From Allobrachymonas sp. (GTDB lineage: Bacteria; Pseudomonadota; Gammaproteobacteria; Burkholderiales; Burkholderiaceae_C): a stretch of 10,689 nt of DNA. Shown here one piece after another: positions 4,960 through 10,689 of this stretch (position 1 is its first letter; every line of letters starts with the position of its first letter). A model generated the notes under the pieces. That model was not told the origin of the DNA. It was given only the letters and a program-made list of their open reading frames with translations, and ran no database searches. The position numbers were made by a program, and so were the translations under genes. The stretch is from NCBI GenBank assembly GCA_018054915.1, contig JAGPIR010000028.1, forward strand, positions 1 to 10,689, in the 5' to 3' direction.

Positions 4960-7653
4960 ATGTCACATCATTTTCCTGCAATCGACTGGCATACAAGCGA
5001 TGTGGCAACTGTTCTGGCCGCCCACAAAAGCGACGCCACCTCAGGACTTGCTGGTGCAGAAGCCAACAAGCGCCTTCACGCATATGGCCCCAACGAGCTG
5101 GCTGCTCCCGAAGTGCACTCCGGGGTCGGGTTGCTGCTGGATCAGTTCAAGGATTTCATGACCGTCATCCTGCTGGTGGCTGCGATCGTGTCCGGTATCC
5201 TGGGGGAGTGGAAGGACGCACTGGTGATCATGGCCATCGTCGCCCTCAATGCGGCGATCGGCTTTACGCAGGCTCGCCGGGCCGACCAGGCCATTGCAGC
5301 CCTGCGCCAGCTTGCTGCCTTCAAAGCCGTGGTGCTGCGCGACGGGCAGCACCAGTCCATTGCGGCCAGCGACCTGGTGCCAGGCGATATCGTGCTGCTC
5401 GAAGCCGGCAACCAGATTCCAGCAGATTTGCGGCTGCTGGATGCCGCTCAACTCAAGGTGGATGAATCGGCACTGACCGGCGAATCCGTCACTGTCGAGA
5501 AACACACGGCAGTTTTAAGCGGCAACAATCTGGCCCTTGGCGACCGGCTCAACATGGCCTTCAAAGGTACCACTGTCACCCATGGCCGCGCCCGTGGCCT
5601 CGTGGTTGCCACCGGTATGGGCACCGAACTGGGCAAGGTCGCCAATCTGATGGGTGATGCTCTGGATCGCCGCACGCCTTTGCAACAGCGCTTGGCACGA
5701 TTCAGCAAACAGCTCTCTTTTGTCATCCTGGCCATTTGTGCAGCCATGTTTGGCATGGGCCTGCTACGCGGGGAAAATCCTCTCTACATGCTGATGACCG
5801 TCATCAGCCTGGCTGTGGCGGCCATTCCAGAGGCCCTGCCGGCTGTTGTGACCGTACTGCTGGCCATCGGCGCGCGCCGCATGGCCAACTTCAAAGCGCT
5901 GATTCGCCGCCTACCTGCGGTGGAAACGCTGGGTTCTGTCAGCACCATCTGTTCCGACAAGACCGGCACCCTGACGCAAAACCGCATGCACGCGGAACTG
6001 GCCTGGGCCTGCGGAGAGCCCTGGCACCCCACAGAGGCGCAGGCCGAACGCCGTGCGCCCTCACCCGGTCACTTACAGCTGCTGCGCGCAGCGGCGTTAT
6101 GCAACGATGCTGCCCCCAGACAGGCCGCCGATGCCGACACAATCCTTACCTGGCAAGGCGATCCGACCGAAACTGCGCTGGCTGCTCTGGCCGCGCAGGC
6201 CAGCCTGATCAAGCCTGCACTGGAAGCAGACAACCCCCGCGTGCACGAACGGCCCTTCGATTCCGGCCGCAAGTGCATGACCACCTTCCACTCCGACGGC
6301 ACGGTGTTCGAGGCCTTTACCAAAGGCGCGCCGGAAAGCGTCTTGCCAAGCTGCACGGCCATCTGGTCACCAGCCGGCCCGCAACCGCTGGACGTCTCTG
6401 CCATTTTGGCCGAGGCCGATCTCCTCGCAGCGCAGGGGCTGCGAGTTTTGGCCTTTGCCAGCCGCAAGTGGACACAATTACCAAACGCCTCAGATGACAC
6501 GGATTTTATTGAAAAGGACCTGACATTCATCGGCCTTATCGGGCTGATTGACCCGCCACGCGAAGAGGCCGCGGCGGCCGTGCGTGAATGCATCGACGCC
6601 GGCATTCGTCCGGTCATGATCACCGGCGACCATCCCGCCACGGCATTGGCCATTGCCCGGCGGCTGGGCATCATCACGGACACCGCCACCACAGTGCTCA
6701 CCGGCGCCGCGCTCAGCGAGATCAGCGATGCACAACTGAAAACCTGTGTACTGGATGTCCGCGTATATGCCCGGGTCGATCCGGCGCAAAAGATCCGCAT
6801 CGTTCAGGCATTGCAATCACACGGTCAGTTTGTAGCCATGACCGGCGACGGCGTCAATGATGCACCCGCCCTCAAACAAGCCGACATTGGCGTGGCCATG
6901 GGCAAAGGCGGCACCGATGTGGCGCGAGAGGCTTCCTCACTGGTGCTGCTCGACGACAACTTCGCCACCATTGTGGCAGCGGTGCGTGAAGGCCGCCGCA
7001 TTTACGACAACATCCGCAAGTTTGTCCGTTATGCCATGACCGGCAATTCCGCGGAGATTATGACGCTGGCCTTCGCACCGCTGCTCGGCCTGCCCATTCC
7101 GCTATTGCCCATCCATATCCTGTGGATCAACCTGGTTACCGATGGGCTGCCGGGTCTAGCCTTGGCCGCCGAGCCTGCCGAACGCGGCATCATGCAGCGT
7201 GCTCCTCGCCCCAAAAAAGAAAGCCTTTTTGCGCATGGCATGGGCGTTCATATCATTTGGGTAGGCCTGTTGCTAACCATTTTGTGCCTCGGCTTGCAAT
7301 ATTGGGCCATAAAAAGTACAGATACACACTGGCAGACCATGGTGTTCACCACCCTGACTCTGGGGCAAATGGCGCATATCATGGCCATCCGCTCCGAATC
7401 AGACTCGCTGCTGACACAAGGGTTGCTGAGCAACCGGCCGCTACTGGGCGCTGTGGGATTGACCTTTGCGCTGCAAATGGCTGTTATCTACGTTCCACTC
7501 CTGCAACCGATTTTCAAGACCCAAGCGCTGTCCCTTGAGGAGGTGGGACTGTGCATCGGCCTGGCCCTGCTCGTATGGGCCGCTGTGGAAATAGAAAAGG
7601 CTGTCACGCGACAGTGCAGGCAACGGCAAGATCGCAACAAAAAAAGCGCCTGA
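4960..7653 (+). CDS. Cation-translocating P-type ATPase, P2 (calcium-pump-like) type
   Basis: Inner-membrane pump of the P2 family (SERCA/PMCA/PacL-like), driving cation transport by ATP hydrolysis through an aspartyl phosphate. The 897-residue product is complete. The order is an N-terminal cation-ATPase domain, M1-M2 (about 56-104), actuator domain with TGES (173-176), M3-M4 (252-304) with PEALP, phosphorylation site D333 in CSDKTGT, nucleotide domain with KGAPE (455-459), TGD (555-557), hinge GDGVND (629-634), and M5-M10 (688-880). By alignment to SERCA, the ion-site residues N696 and E699 (M5), N724, T727 and D728 (M6) and E291 (M4) are kept, while the M8 glutamate is Q803. Ca2+ is the likeliest cargo, but Mn2+, Na+ or H+ cannot be excluded. 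I prefer the ATG at 4960; an in-frame GTG two codons earlier (4954) is possible, and neither has a strong ribosome binding site. The gene stands alone, with no regulator beside it. Confidence 0.93.
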   Translation: MSHHFPAIDWHTSDVATVLAAHKSDATSGLAGAEANKRLHAYGPNELAAPEVHSGVGLLLDQFKDFMTVILLVAAIVSGILGEWKDALVIMAIVALNAAIGFTQARRADQAIAALRQLAAFKAVVLRDGQHQSIAASDLVPGDIVLLEAGNQIPADLRLLDAAQLKVDESALTGESVTVEKHTAVLSGNNLALGDRLNMAFKGTTVTHGRARGLVVATGMGTELGKVANLMGDALDRRTPLQQRLARFSKQLSFVILAICAAMFGMGLLRGENPLYMLMTVISLAVAAIPEALPAVVTVLLAIGARRMANFKALIRRLPAVETLGSVSTICSDKTGTLTQNRMHAELAWACGEPWHPTEAQAERRAPSPGHLQLLRAAALCNDAAPRQAADADTILTWQGDPTETALAALAAQASLIKPALEADNPRVHERPFDSGRKCMTTFHSDGTVFEAFTKGAPESVLPSCTAIWSPAGPQPLDVSAILAEADLLAAQGLRVLAFASRKWTQLPNASDDTDFIEKDLTFIGLIGLIDPPREEAAAAVRECIDAGIRPVMITGDHPATALAIARRLGIITDTATTVLTGAALSEISDAQLKTCVLDVRVYARVDPAQKIRIVQALQSHGQFVAMTGDGVNDAPALKQADIGVAMGKGGTDVAREASSLVLLDDNFATIVAAVREGRRIYDNIRKFVRYAMTGNSAEIMTLAFAPLLGLPIPLLPIHILWINLVTDGLPGLALAAEPAERGIMQRAPRPKKESLFAHGMGVHIIWVGLLLTILCLGLQYWAIKSTDTHWQTMVFTTLTLGQMAHIMAIRSESDSLLTQGLLSNRPLLGAVGLTFALQMAVIYVPLLQPIFKTQALSLEEVGLCIGLALLVWAAVEIEKAVTRQCRQRQDRNKKSA

Positions 7654-7716
7654 ATGCCAATTGGCTTGGCCGATGAACGCCAATTCGAACAAAATCCAAG
7701 ACACAAGCCAGGCGCT
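7645..7716 (+). other. Interrupted inverted repeat at the 3' end of the ATPase gene
   Basis: AGCGCCTG (7645-7652, overlapping the stop codon) and GCTTG (7664-7668) can pair with the contiguous CAAGCCAGGCGCT (7704-7716), leaving an 11-base bulge. The bulge region also forms the perfect palindrome GCCAATTGGC (7656-7665). No T tract follows, so this is not a classical terminator, though it could shape the 3' end of the mRNA. No other terminator is visible before tRNA-Pro. Confidence 0.3.
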
Positions 7717-7775
7717 GAAAATCCGTTTATTGCCACCGGATACACCCATATCCCTGAATACATTCCTCTTCCACC

Positions 7776-7803
7776 CTGCAACACTGCCGTAGTCGGTTAC
7801 AAT
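7776..7803 (+). promoter_or_regulatory. Candidate promoter of tRNA-Pro
   Basis: A good -10 box, TACAAT (7798-7803), has a weak -35, CTGCAA (7776-7781), 16 bases upstream. It would start transcription a few bases before the tRNA 5' end. The sequence GGNTACAATGC recurs before tRNA-Arg, which supports the -10 assignment. Confidence 0.4.
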
Positions 7804-7812
7804 GCACAGCTT

Positions 7813-7889
<77 letters not shown>

Positions 7890-8045
7890 TCAATTAAGCT
7901 CAATTGCATCACCGCGATTAAGAGAGCGCTTTTTCCCCAAAGACAATCGAGTTGCAGACCGTCCGATTCAAGTCGCAATCGTGACAGGATCTGCTGCACA
8001 CGCCATCCTTCGTTTTCTATCGAGCGTGAAACCCGAAGTGACGGA

Positions 8046-8051
8046 TACAAT
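8046..8051 (+). promoter_or_regulatory. Candidate -10 box of tRNA-Arg
   Basis: TACAAT lies 15 bases before tRNA-Arg in the context GGATACAATGCCACA, closely matching GGTTACAATGCACAG before tRNA-Pro. No acceptable -35 is seen at 16 to 18 bases. The two tRNAs could also be co-transcribed, since no good terminator separates them; only a weak AAGAG/CTTTT hairpin with T residues occurs near 7920-7935. Confidence 0.3.
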
Positions 8052-8066
8052 GCCACACTGACTTTG

Positions 8067-8143
8067 CTGACCGTAGCTCAACTGGATAGAGCAGCTGCCT
8101 TCTAAGCAGCAGGTCGGGGGTTCGAGTCCCTCCGGTCAGGCCA
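8067..8143 (+). tRNA. tRNA-Arg (anticodon UCU)
   Basis: A 77-base cloverleaf with encoded CCA. The acceptor stem CTGACCG pairs perfectly with CGGTCAG, the discriminator is G, as in E. coli tRNA-Arg(UCU), and the D stem is GCTC/GAGC. The anticodon stem GCTGC/GCAGC encloses loop CTTCTAA, giving anticodon TCT at 8101-8103. The T arm is GGGGG-TTCGAGT-CCCTC. It reads AGA/AGG arginine codons. Starting the molecule two bases later leaves a mismatched stem, so 8067 is the right 5' end. Confidence 0.97.
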
Positions 8144-8322
8144 TATAAATGCGGAAAACCGGGCTGGAATGCGGCGCCAAACAGCAAATACCGCAAGAGA
8201 AACCCCGCCGGTGAAAACAATCCGCACCCCGTTGTTATTCGTTACGGCCTACTGCCCCTTACATGACACGCAAACATTCCTGCAGACAGCAGTGAATGCG
8301 CTCTAGTACAGATTGGTTTTAC
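8144..8322 (+). other. Region between tRNA-Arg and dsbB
   Basis: About 180 bases with no open reading frame I would support and no clear terminator or promoter pair. It must contain the dsbB promoter or allow read-through from tRNA-Arg. Confidence 0.4.
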
Positions 8323-8326
8323 GGAG
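8323..8326 (+). promoter_or_regulatory. dsbB ribosome binding site that decides the start
   Basis: Two ATG codons lie six bases apart, at 8327 and 8333. GGAG at 8323-8326 abuts the first, leaving no spacing, but sits six bases before the second, which is normal. The second ATG is therefore the likelier start. Confidence 0.6.
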
Positions 8327-8332
8327 ATGTCC

Positions 8333-8872
8333 ATGCGCTGCTGGATCATTCAGGTGTTTTTCGCCACCCCTCGACGCACTTTGTGGTGGATAGCCATTGC
8401 ATTGACAGGCATGCTGGTGTTCGGACTGTATCTACAAAATGCCGTCGGCCTGCGGCCATGCCCGATGTGCATCGTGCAGCGCTATTGCATGGTGGTAATT
8501 GCCTTGACTGCGTTTGCCGGCGCGCTGACTTCCTCCCGGAAGATCCATGCTTTTTCCCTGGCGCTGATTGGACTGATTGCTTGCGGCGGTGCCTTTGTGG
8601 CGGGCCGGCAAAGCTGGCTGCAGTGGTACCCGCCAGAAGTTGTTAATTGCGGGCGCGATTTTTACGGCATGATTGAGCAACTTCCATTGAGCCACGCCAT
8701 CCCGCAGATTTTTTCAGGAAACGGCGACTGCAGCCAGGTTGACTGGACATTTCTTGGGGCAAGCATCGCCAATTGGTCGTTCCTGTGTTTCACCCTGCTG
8801 ATTATCATGAGCAGCGGCTGGCTTGTCACTCTGTACAAACGCAGCAGAAAAAAACCGGCTCTTTTTCCATAA
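8333..8872 (+). CDS. dsbB: Disulfide bond formation protein B
   Basis: Inner-membrane quinone reductase that reoxidises periplasmic DsbA and passes the electrons to ubiquinone. The 179-residue product matches the E. coli length. Both redox pairs are present: the CPMC motif C43/C46 (E. coli C41/C44) and the second-loop pair C106/C133 (E. coli C104/C130). R50 follows in IVQR, matching the quinone-interacting arginine R48. Four hydrophobic segments fall at about 17-34, 44-64, 72-90 and 142-163, as expected. Four further cysteines (C3, C52, C84, C152) lie in or near membrane segments. The tail is basic (YKRSRKK), fitting a cytoplasmic C terminus. It follows tRNA-Arg and ends at a bidirectional terminator facing the binding-protein gene. 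No dsbA is in the window. Confidence 0.95.
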   Translation: MRCWIIQVFFATPRRTLWWIAIALTGMLVFGLYLQNAVGLRPCPMCIVQRYCMVVIALTAFAGALTSSRKIHAFSLALIGLIACGGAFVAGRQSWLQWYPPEVVNCGRDFYGMIEQLPLSHAIPQIFSGNGDCSQVDWTFLGASIANWSFLCFTLLIIMSSGWLVTLYKRSRKKPALFP

Positions 8873-8886
8873 CGCCTGCAGCAACC

Positions 8887-8914
8887 AAAAAAAAGCCACC
8901 CACAGGTGGCTTTT
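8887..8914. terminator. Bidirectional terminator between dsbB and the binding-protein gene
   Basis: The perfect stem GCCACC (8895-8900) with GGTGGC (8905-8910) has a four-base loop. Four T residues follow on the plus strand, and eight T residues follow on the minus strand (plus-strand A run 8887-8894). It lies between the two convergent stop codons and should end both transcripts, most strongly the minus-strand one. Confidence 0.88.
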
Positions 8915-8943
8915 CGGAATCAGCAGAACCGATCCTGGCAAGA

Positions 8944-10137
8944 TTACTTGACAGTTTTCTTCTTGCCATTCTCATAAGTGGACACAGTGGTCGCTGCGTT
9001 CTTCATCTCACCCTTTTCATCAAACGAAATCTTGGCTGTCACGCCCTGATAATCGGAGGCAGCCAGTTTGGACAGATATACCTTGGGATCTACCGAATCG
9101 GCGCGCTTCATGGCGTCAGCAATCAGCATGGTTGCGTCATAGGTATAGGGGCTATAGACTTGGAACTGACCAGGAAAAGCGGCGTCATAGCGTGCCTTCC
9201 AGGCTGGTCCACCTTCCATTTTTTCCAATGCGCCCCCCCCCACCGCACAAAATACGTTGTTGACGGCCTTGGATTCGCCGGAAAGCTTGTAAATTTCGGC
9301 GGTGCAAATGCCATCGCCACCAAAAAACTTGACATTGCCCATGCCCAGCTGCTCAATCTGCCGCAACATCGGGGCAGCCTGAGCATCCATACCACCATAA
9401 AAAATGGAGTCAGGCTTTTTGGCCTTGATCTCAGTCAAGATGGCCATGAAGTCGGTTGCCTTGTCGTTGGTGAACTGCTGGCTGACCACTTCCAAGCCGT
9501 TTTTCTTGGCAACATCGGTAAATACCTCTGCGAGACCCTGGCCATAAGCGGTCCGGTCGTCAATTACGGCAACGCGCTTGAGGCCCATGGCCTTGGCTTC
9601 ATCGGCCAAGGCCGCGCCAAGTGCATTGTCATTTGCAATGATGCGGAATGTGGTTTTATAGCCGGGTTTGGTCAATGCCGGGTTGGTGGCAGCACCTGTC
9701 ACCATAGGCAATCCGCAATCGTTGTACACCTTGGAAGCCGGAATGGTTGTACCGGAATTGAGATGCCCAACCACGCCATTGACCTTGGCATCGCACAGCT
9801 TTTGCGCCACGGCAGTCCCTTGCTTGGGATCGGCGCCGTCATCTTCAATCACCGCTTCAAACCGCACCTTCTTGCCGCCAATCACCATTCCCTGCTTGTT
9901 GAGTTCGTCAACGGCCATCTGCACGCCATTGGCGTTGTCTTTGCCGTAATGCGCCTGGCTGCCAGACATGGGGGCGACCGAAGCCAGTTTCACAATTTGT
10001 GCATCACCCGAAGCAGCCGCAGAGGCTGGCGCGCTGGAAGAAGGCGCCGGAGGTGCCGCTTTGTTGCAGCCAGCCAGAATGCCCGCGAAGGCCAGAACGG
10101 CCGACGCCGTTGCAGTCATACGCATATTGAATTGCAT
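8944..10137 (-). CDS. Branched-chain amino acid-type ABC transporter substrate-binding lipoprotein
   Basis: Periplasmic type I binding protein (LivJ/LivK, Peripla_BP_6 family) that would deliver a branched-chain or related amino acid to an ABC importer. The 397-residue precursor has a lipoprotein signal with lipobox LAGC and acylated C24, then an Ala/Pro/Ser linker to about residue 45. The mature part begins KLASVAPMSGSQAHYGKD and follows LivJ closely: GVQMAVDELN (71-80), GHLNSGTTIPAS (124-135), GAATNPALT (148-156), AYGQGLA (197-203), YGGMDAQ (247-253) and FDEKGEMK (372-379). S128, T130 and T151 fall in the segments that hold the amino acid in LivJ; the acidic ligand-site position appears as D275 in GGDG. 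C115 and C141 could form a disulfide. GGAG eight bases upstream supports the ATG at 10137. No permease or ATPase genes are adjacent, so its transporter partners are elsewhere and the exact ligand is unknown. Confidence 0.92.
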   Translation of the reverse strand: MQFNMRMTATASAVLAFAGILAGCNKAAPPAPSSSAPASAAASGDAQIVKLASVAPMSGSQAHYGKDNANGVQMAVDELNKQGMVIGGKKVRFEAVIEDDGADPKQGTAVAQKLCDAKVNGVVGHLNSGTTIPASKVYNDCGLPMVTGAATNPALTKPGYKTTFRIIANDNALGAALADEAKAMGLKRVAVIDDRTAYGQGLAEVFTDVAKKNGLEVVSQQFTNDKATDFMAILTEIKAKKPDSIFYGGMDAQAAPMLRQIEQLGMGNVKFFGGDGICTAEIYKLSGESKAVNNVFCAVGGGALEKMEGGPAWKARYDAAFPGQFQVYSPYTYDATMLIADAMKRADSVDPKVYLSKLAASDYQGVTAKISFDEKGEMKNAATTVSTYENGKKKTVK

Positions 10138-10166
10138 GATTGATTCTCCATCAGAGACATAAAAGC

Positions 10167-10196
10167 GGCAGCGACATTTTATTTACTGACGCTGCC
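10167..10196 (-). promoter_or_regulatory. Hairpin in the leader of the binding-protein gene
   Basis: Two 10-base arms (10167-10176 and 10187-10196) pair at nine of ten positions, with one T-T mismatch, around a ten-base AT-rich loop. The hairpin lies between the predicted transcription start and the Shine-Dalgarno, about 17 bases before the latter. Only CGC and then TTTT follows on the minus strand-like tail, so full termination is doubtful. A role in mRNA stability, attenuation or protein binding is possible. Confidence 0.45.
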
Positions 10197-10240
10197 ACAT
10201 ACCGAAGGCCGGGAAAATGGACTTCACATTGGCCGAGGAG

Positions 10241-10268
10241 ATTTTAACGTTAGGCAACGTTTTCGCAA
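10241..10268 (-). promoter_or_regulatory. Candidate promoter of the binding-protein gene with paired AACGTT sites
   Basis: On the minus strand TTGCGA (10263-10268) and TAAAAT (10241-10246) are 16 bases apart and match the sigma-70 boxes at 4/6 and 5/6. The leader to the ATG would be just under 100 bases. The spacer carries two copies of the palindrome AACGTT (10246-10251 and 10256-10261), ten bases apart, which could be an operator. Confidence 0.5.
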
Positions 10269-10407
10269 CAGAATATTTCTGCTTTCAGTGCAAACCCTAG
10301 GCTCGATAAAAAGATAGCTTTAGACTGAAAAATAAACGATGCGTGTCAGAACCCGCAGAAAAATCATGCAACAGTTTTTCTTCCCTTTAGGAAAAATATC
10401 CGCTGCA
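10269..10407. other. AT-rich intergenic stretch
   Basis: AT-rich sequence between the unidentified gene and the binding-protein promoter. Short AT-rich inverted repeats occur near 10376-10397, but no stem is strong enough to call a terminator for the gene at 10408, and no gene is visible. Confidence 0.4.
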
Positions 10408-10689
10408 TTATCTGGAAGATGCACGTTGCCATTCCTGCACCATGTTGACAAGTTGCTGGTGAATATGGGGCGTGAGCTTGTCCTCGATTTGCTTGGACCA
10501 TTGCAGCAGCAGGAACGGCATTTGCTGCTGCAACTCCTGGCGAACCGCTTGCTGGACCACTGCCCGCAATTGATTGCTCCAGTCTCCAGGGAGCATCGAT
10601 TGCAAACTGGCCGGTTTCTGTGGAACGGCTGCAGCGGCGGGCGAGGCAAAAACGGGGGCGGCTCGCACAGGAACATCCGGCGGAGCTGC
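10408..10689 (-). CDS. Hypothetical protein, C-terminal part (cut by window edge)
   Basis: I do not recognise this gene. The frame is open to the window edge and shows the last 93 residues, ending at a TAA. The first 25 or so visible residues are rich in Ala and Pro (PAAAAVPQKPA type), a linker-like composition. The rest looks alpha-helical and amphipathic, with a Gln-rich stretch (VVQQAVRQELQQQ), FLLLQWSKQIEDKL and HIHQQLVNMVQEWQRA, which suggests a helical or oligomerising C-terminal tail. No transmembrane segment or cysteine is present. An in-frame GTG at 10666-10668 exists, but the open frame upstream and the linker make an internal position more likely. It could be the tail of a longer cytoplasmic protein; function unknown. 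Confidence 0.6.
   Translation of the reverse strand, partial: AAPPDVPVRAAPVFASPAAAAVPQKPASLQSMLPGDWSNQLRAVVQQAVRQELQQQMPFLLLQWSKQIEDKLTPHIHQQLVNMVQEWQRASSR

Noticed and set aside
7960..8010. T-arm-like sequence between the two tRNAs, possible degenerate tRNA
   Set aside because: A TTCAAGT-like loop is present, but no acceptor, D or anticodon stems can be built around it.
8017..8220. Minus-strand frame containing GGTRTPDLLLRRQLLYPVELR
   Set aside because: The same kind of artefact, translated from the antisense strand of tRNA-Arg.
8773..10143. 456-codon plus-strand open frame opposite the binding-protein gene
   Set aside because: It begins inside dsbB, crosses the bidirectional terminator and covers the binding-protein gene in antisense. 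The protein on the other strand is the conserved one.

Overview
The window reads as ordinary chromosome of a betaproteobacterium in the Burkholderiales, most likely a Comamonadaceae relative. The pointers are moderately GC-rich coding sequence, a trpF/trpB-trpA/accD cluster on one strand, a LivJ/LivK-type lipoprotein with an Ala/Pro/Ser-rich linker, and a DsbB close in length and cysteine spacing to the E. coli protein. This is inference from protein resemblance; there is no rRNA or other marker to fix the genus.

Left half, all on the minus strand (transcription runs from about 4750 towards 1): trpF, then trpB and trpA overlapping by four bases, then accD, then the 5' part of lysS, which is cut by the window edge. 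TrpF, TrpB and TrpA carry out late steps of tryptophan synthesis; TrpB and TrpA form one complex. AccD supplies half of the acetyl-CoA carboxylase transferase, and LysS charges tRNA-Lys. The genes look like several transcription units: trpBA has a consensus -35 box with a perfect 21-bp dyad next to it; a long hairpin follows trpA; accD has its own leader and a good intrinsic terminator; lysS has a weak promoter candidate.

Middle, plus strand: a full-length P2-type cation-transporting ATPase diverges from trpF. It is followed by two intact tRNA genes, tRNA-Pro(UGG) and tRNA-Arg(UCU), both with encoded CCA and a shared promoter-like motif, and then by dsbB, which reoxidises DsbA in the inner membrane.

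Right end, minus strand: a branched-chain-amino-acid-type ABC transporter binding lipoprotein converges on dsbB across a bidirectional terminator. Its leader holds a promoter candidate with paired AACGTT sites and a separate hairpin. The window ends in the C-terminal part of an unidentified Ala/Pro- and Gln-rich protein.

I found no CRISPR array, insertion sequence, phage, toxin-antitoxin or defence gene, and nothing I would call a new system. The points that merit a second look are regulatory: the dyad before trpB (a half-site recurs before accD), the symmetric elements in the binding-protein leader, and the mixed ion-site residues of the ATPase.
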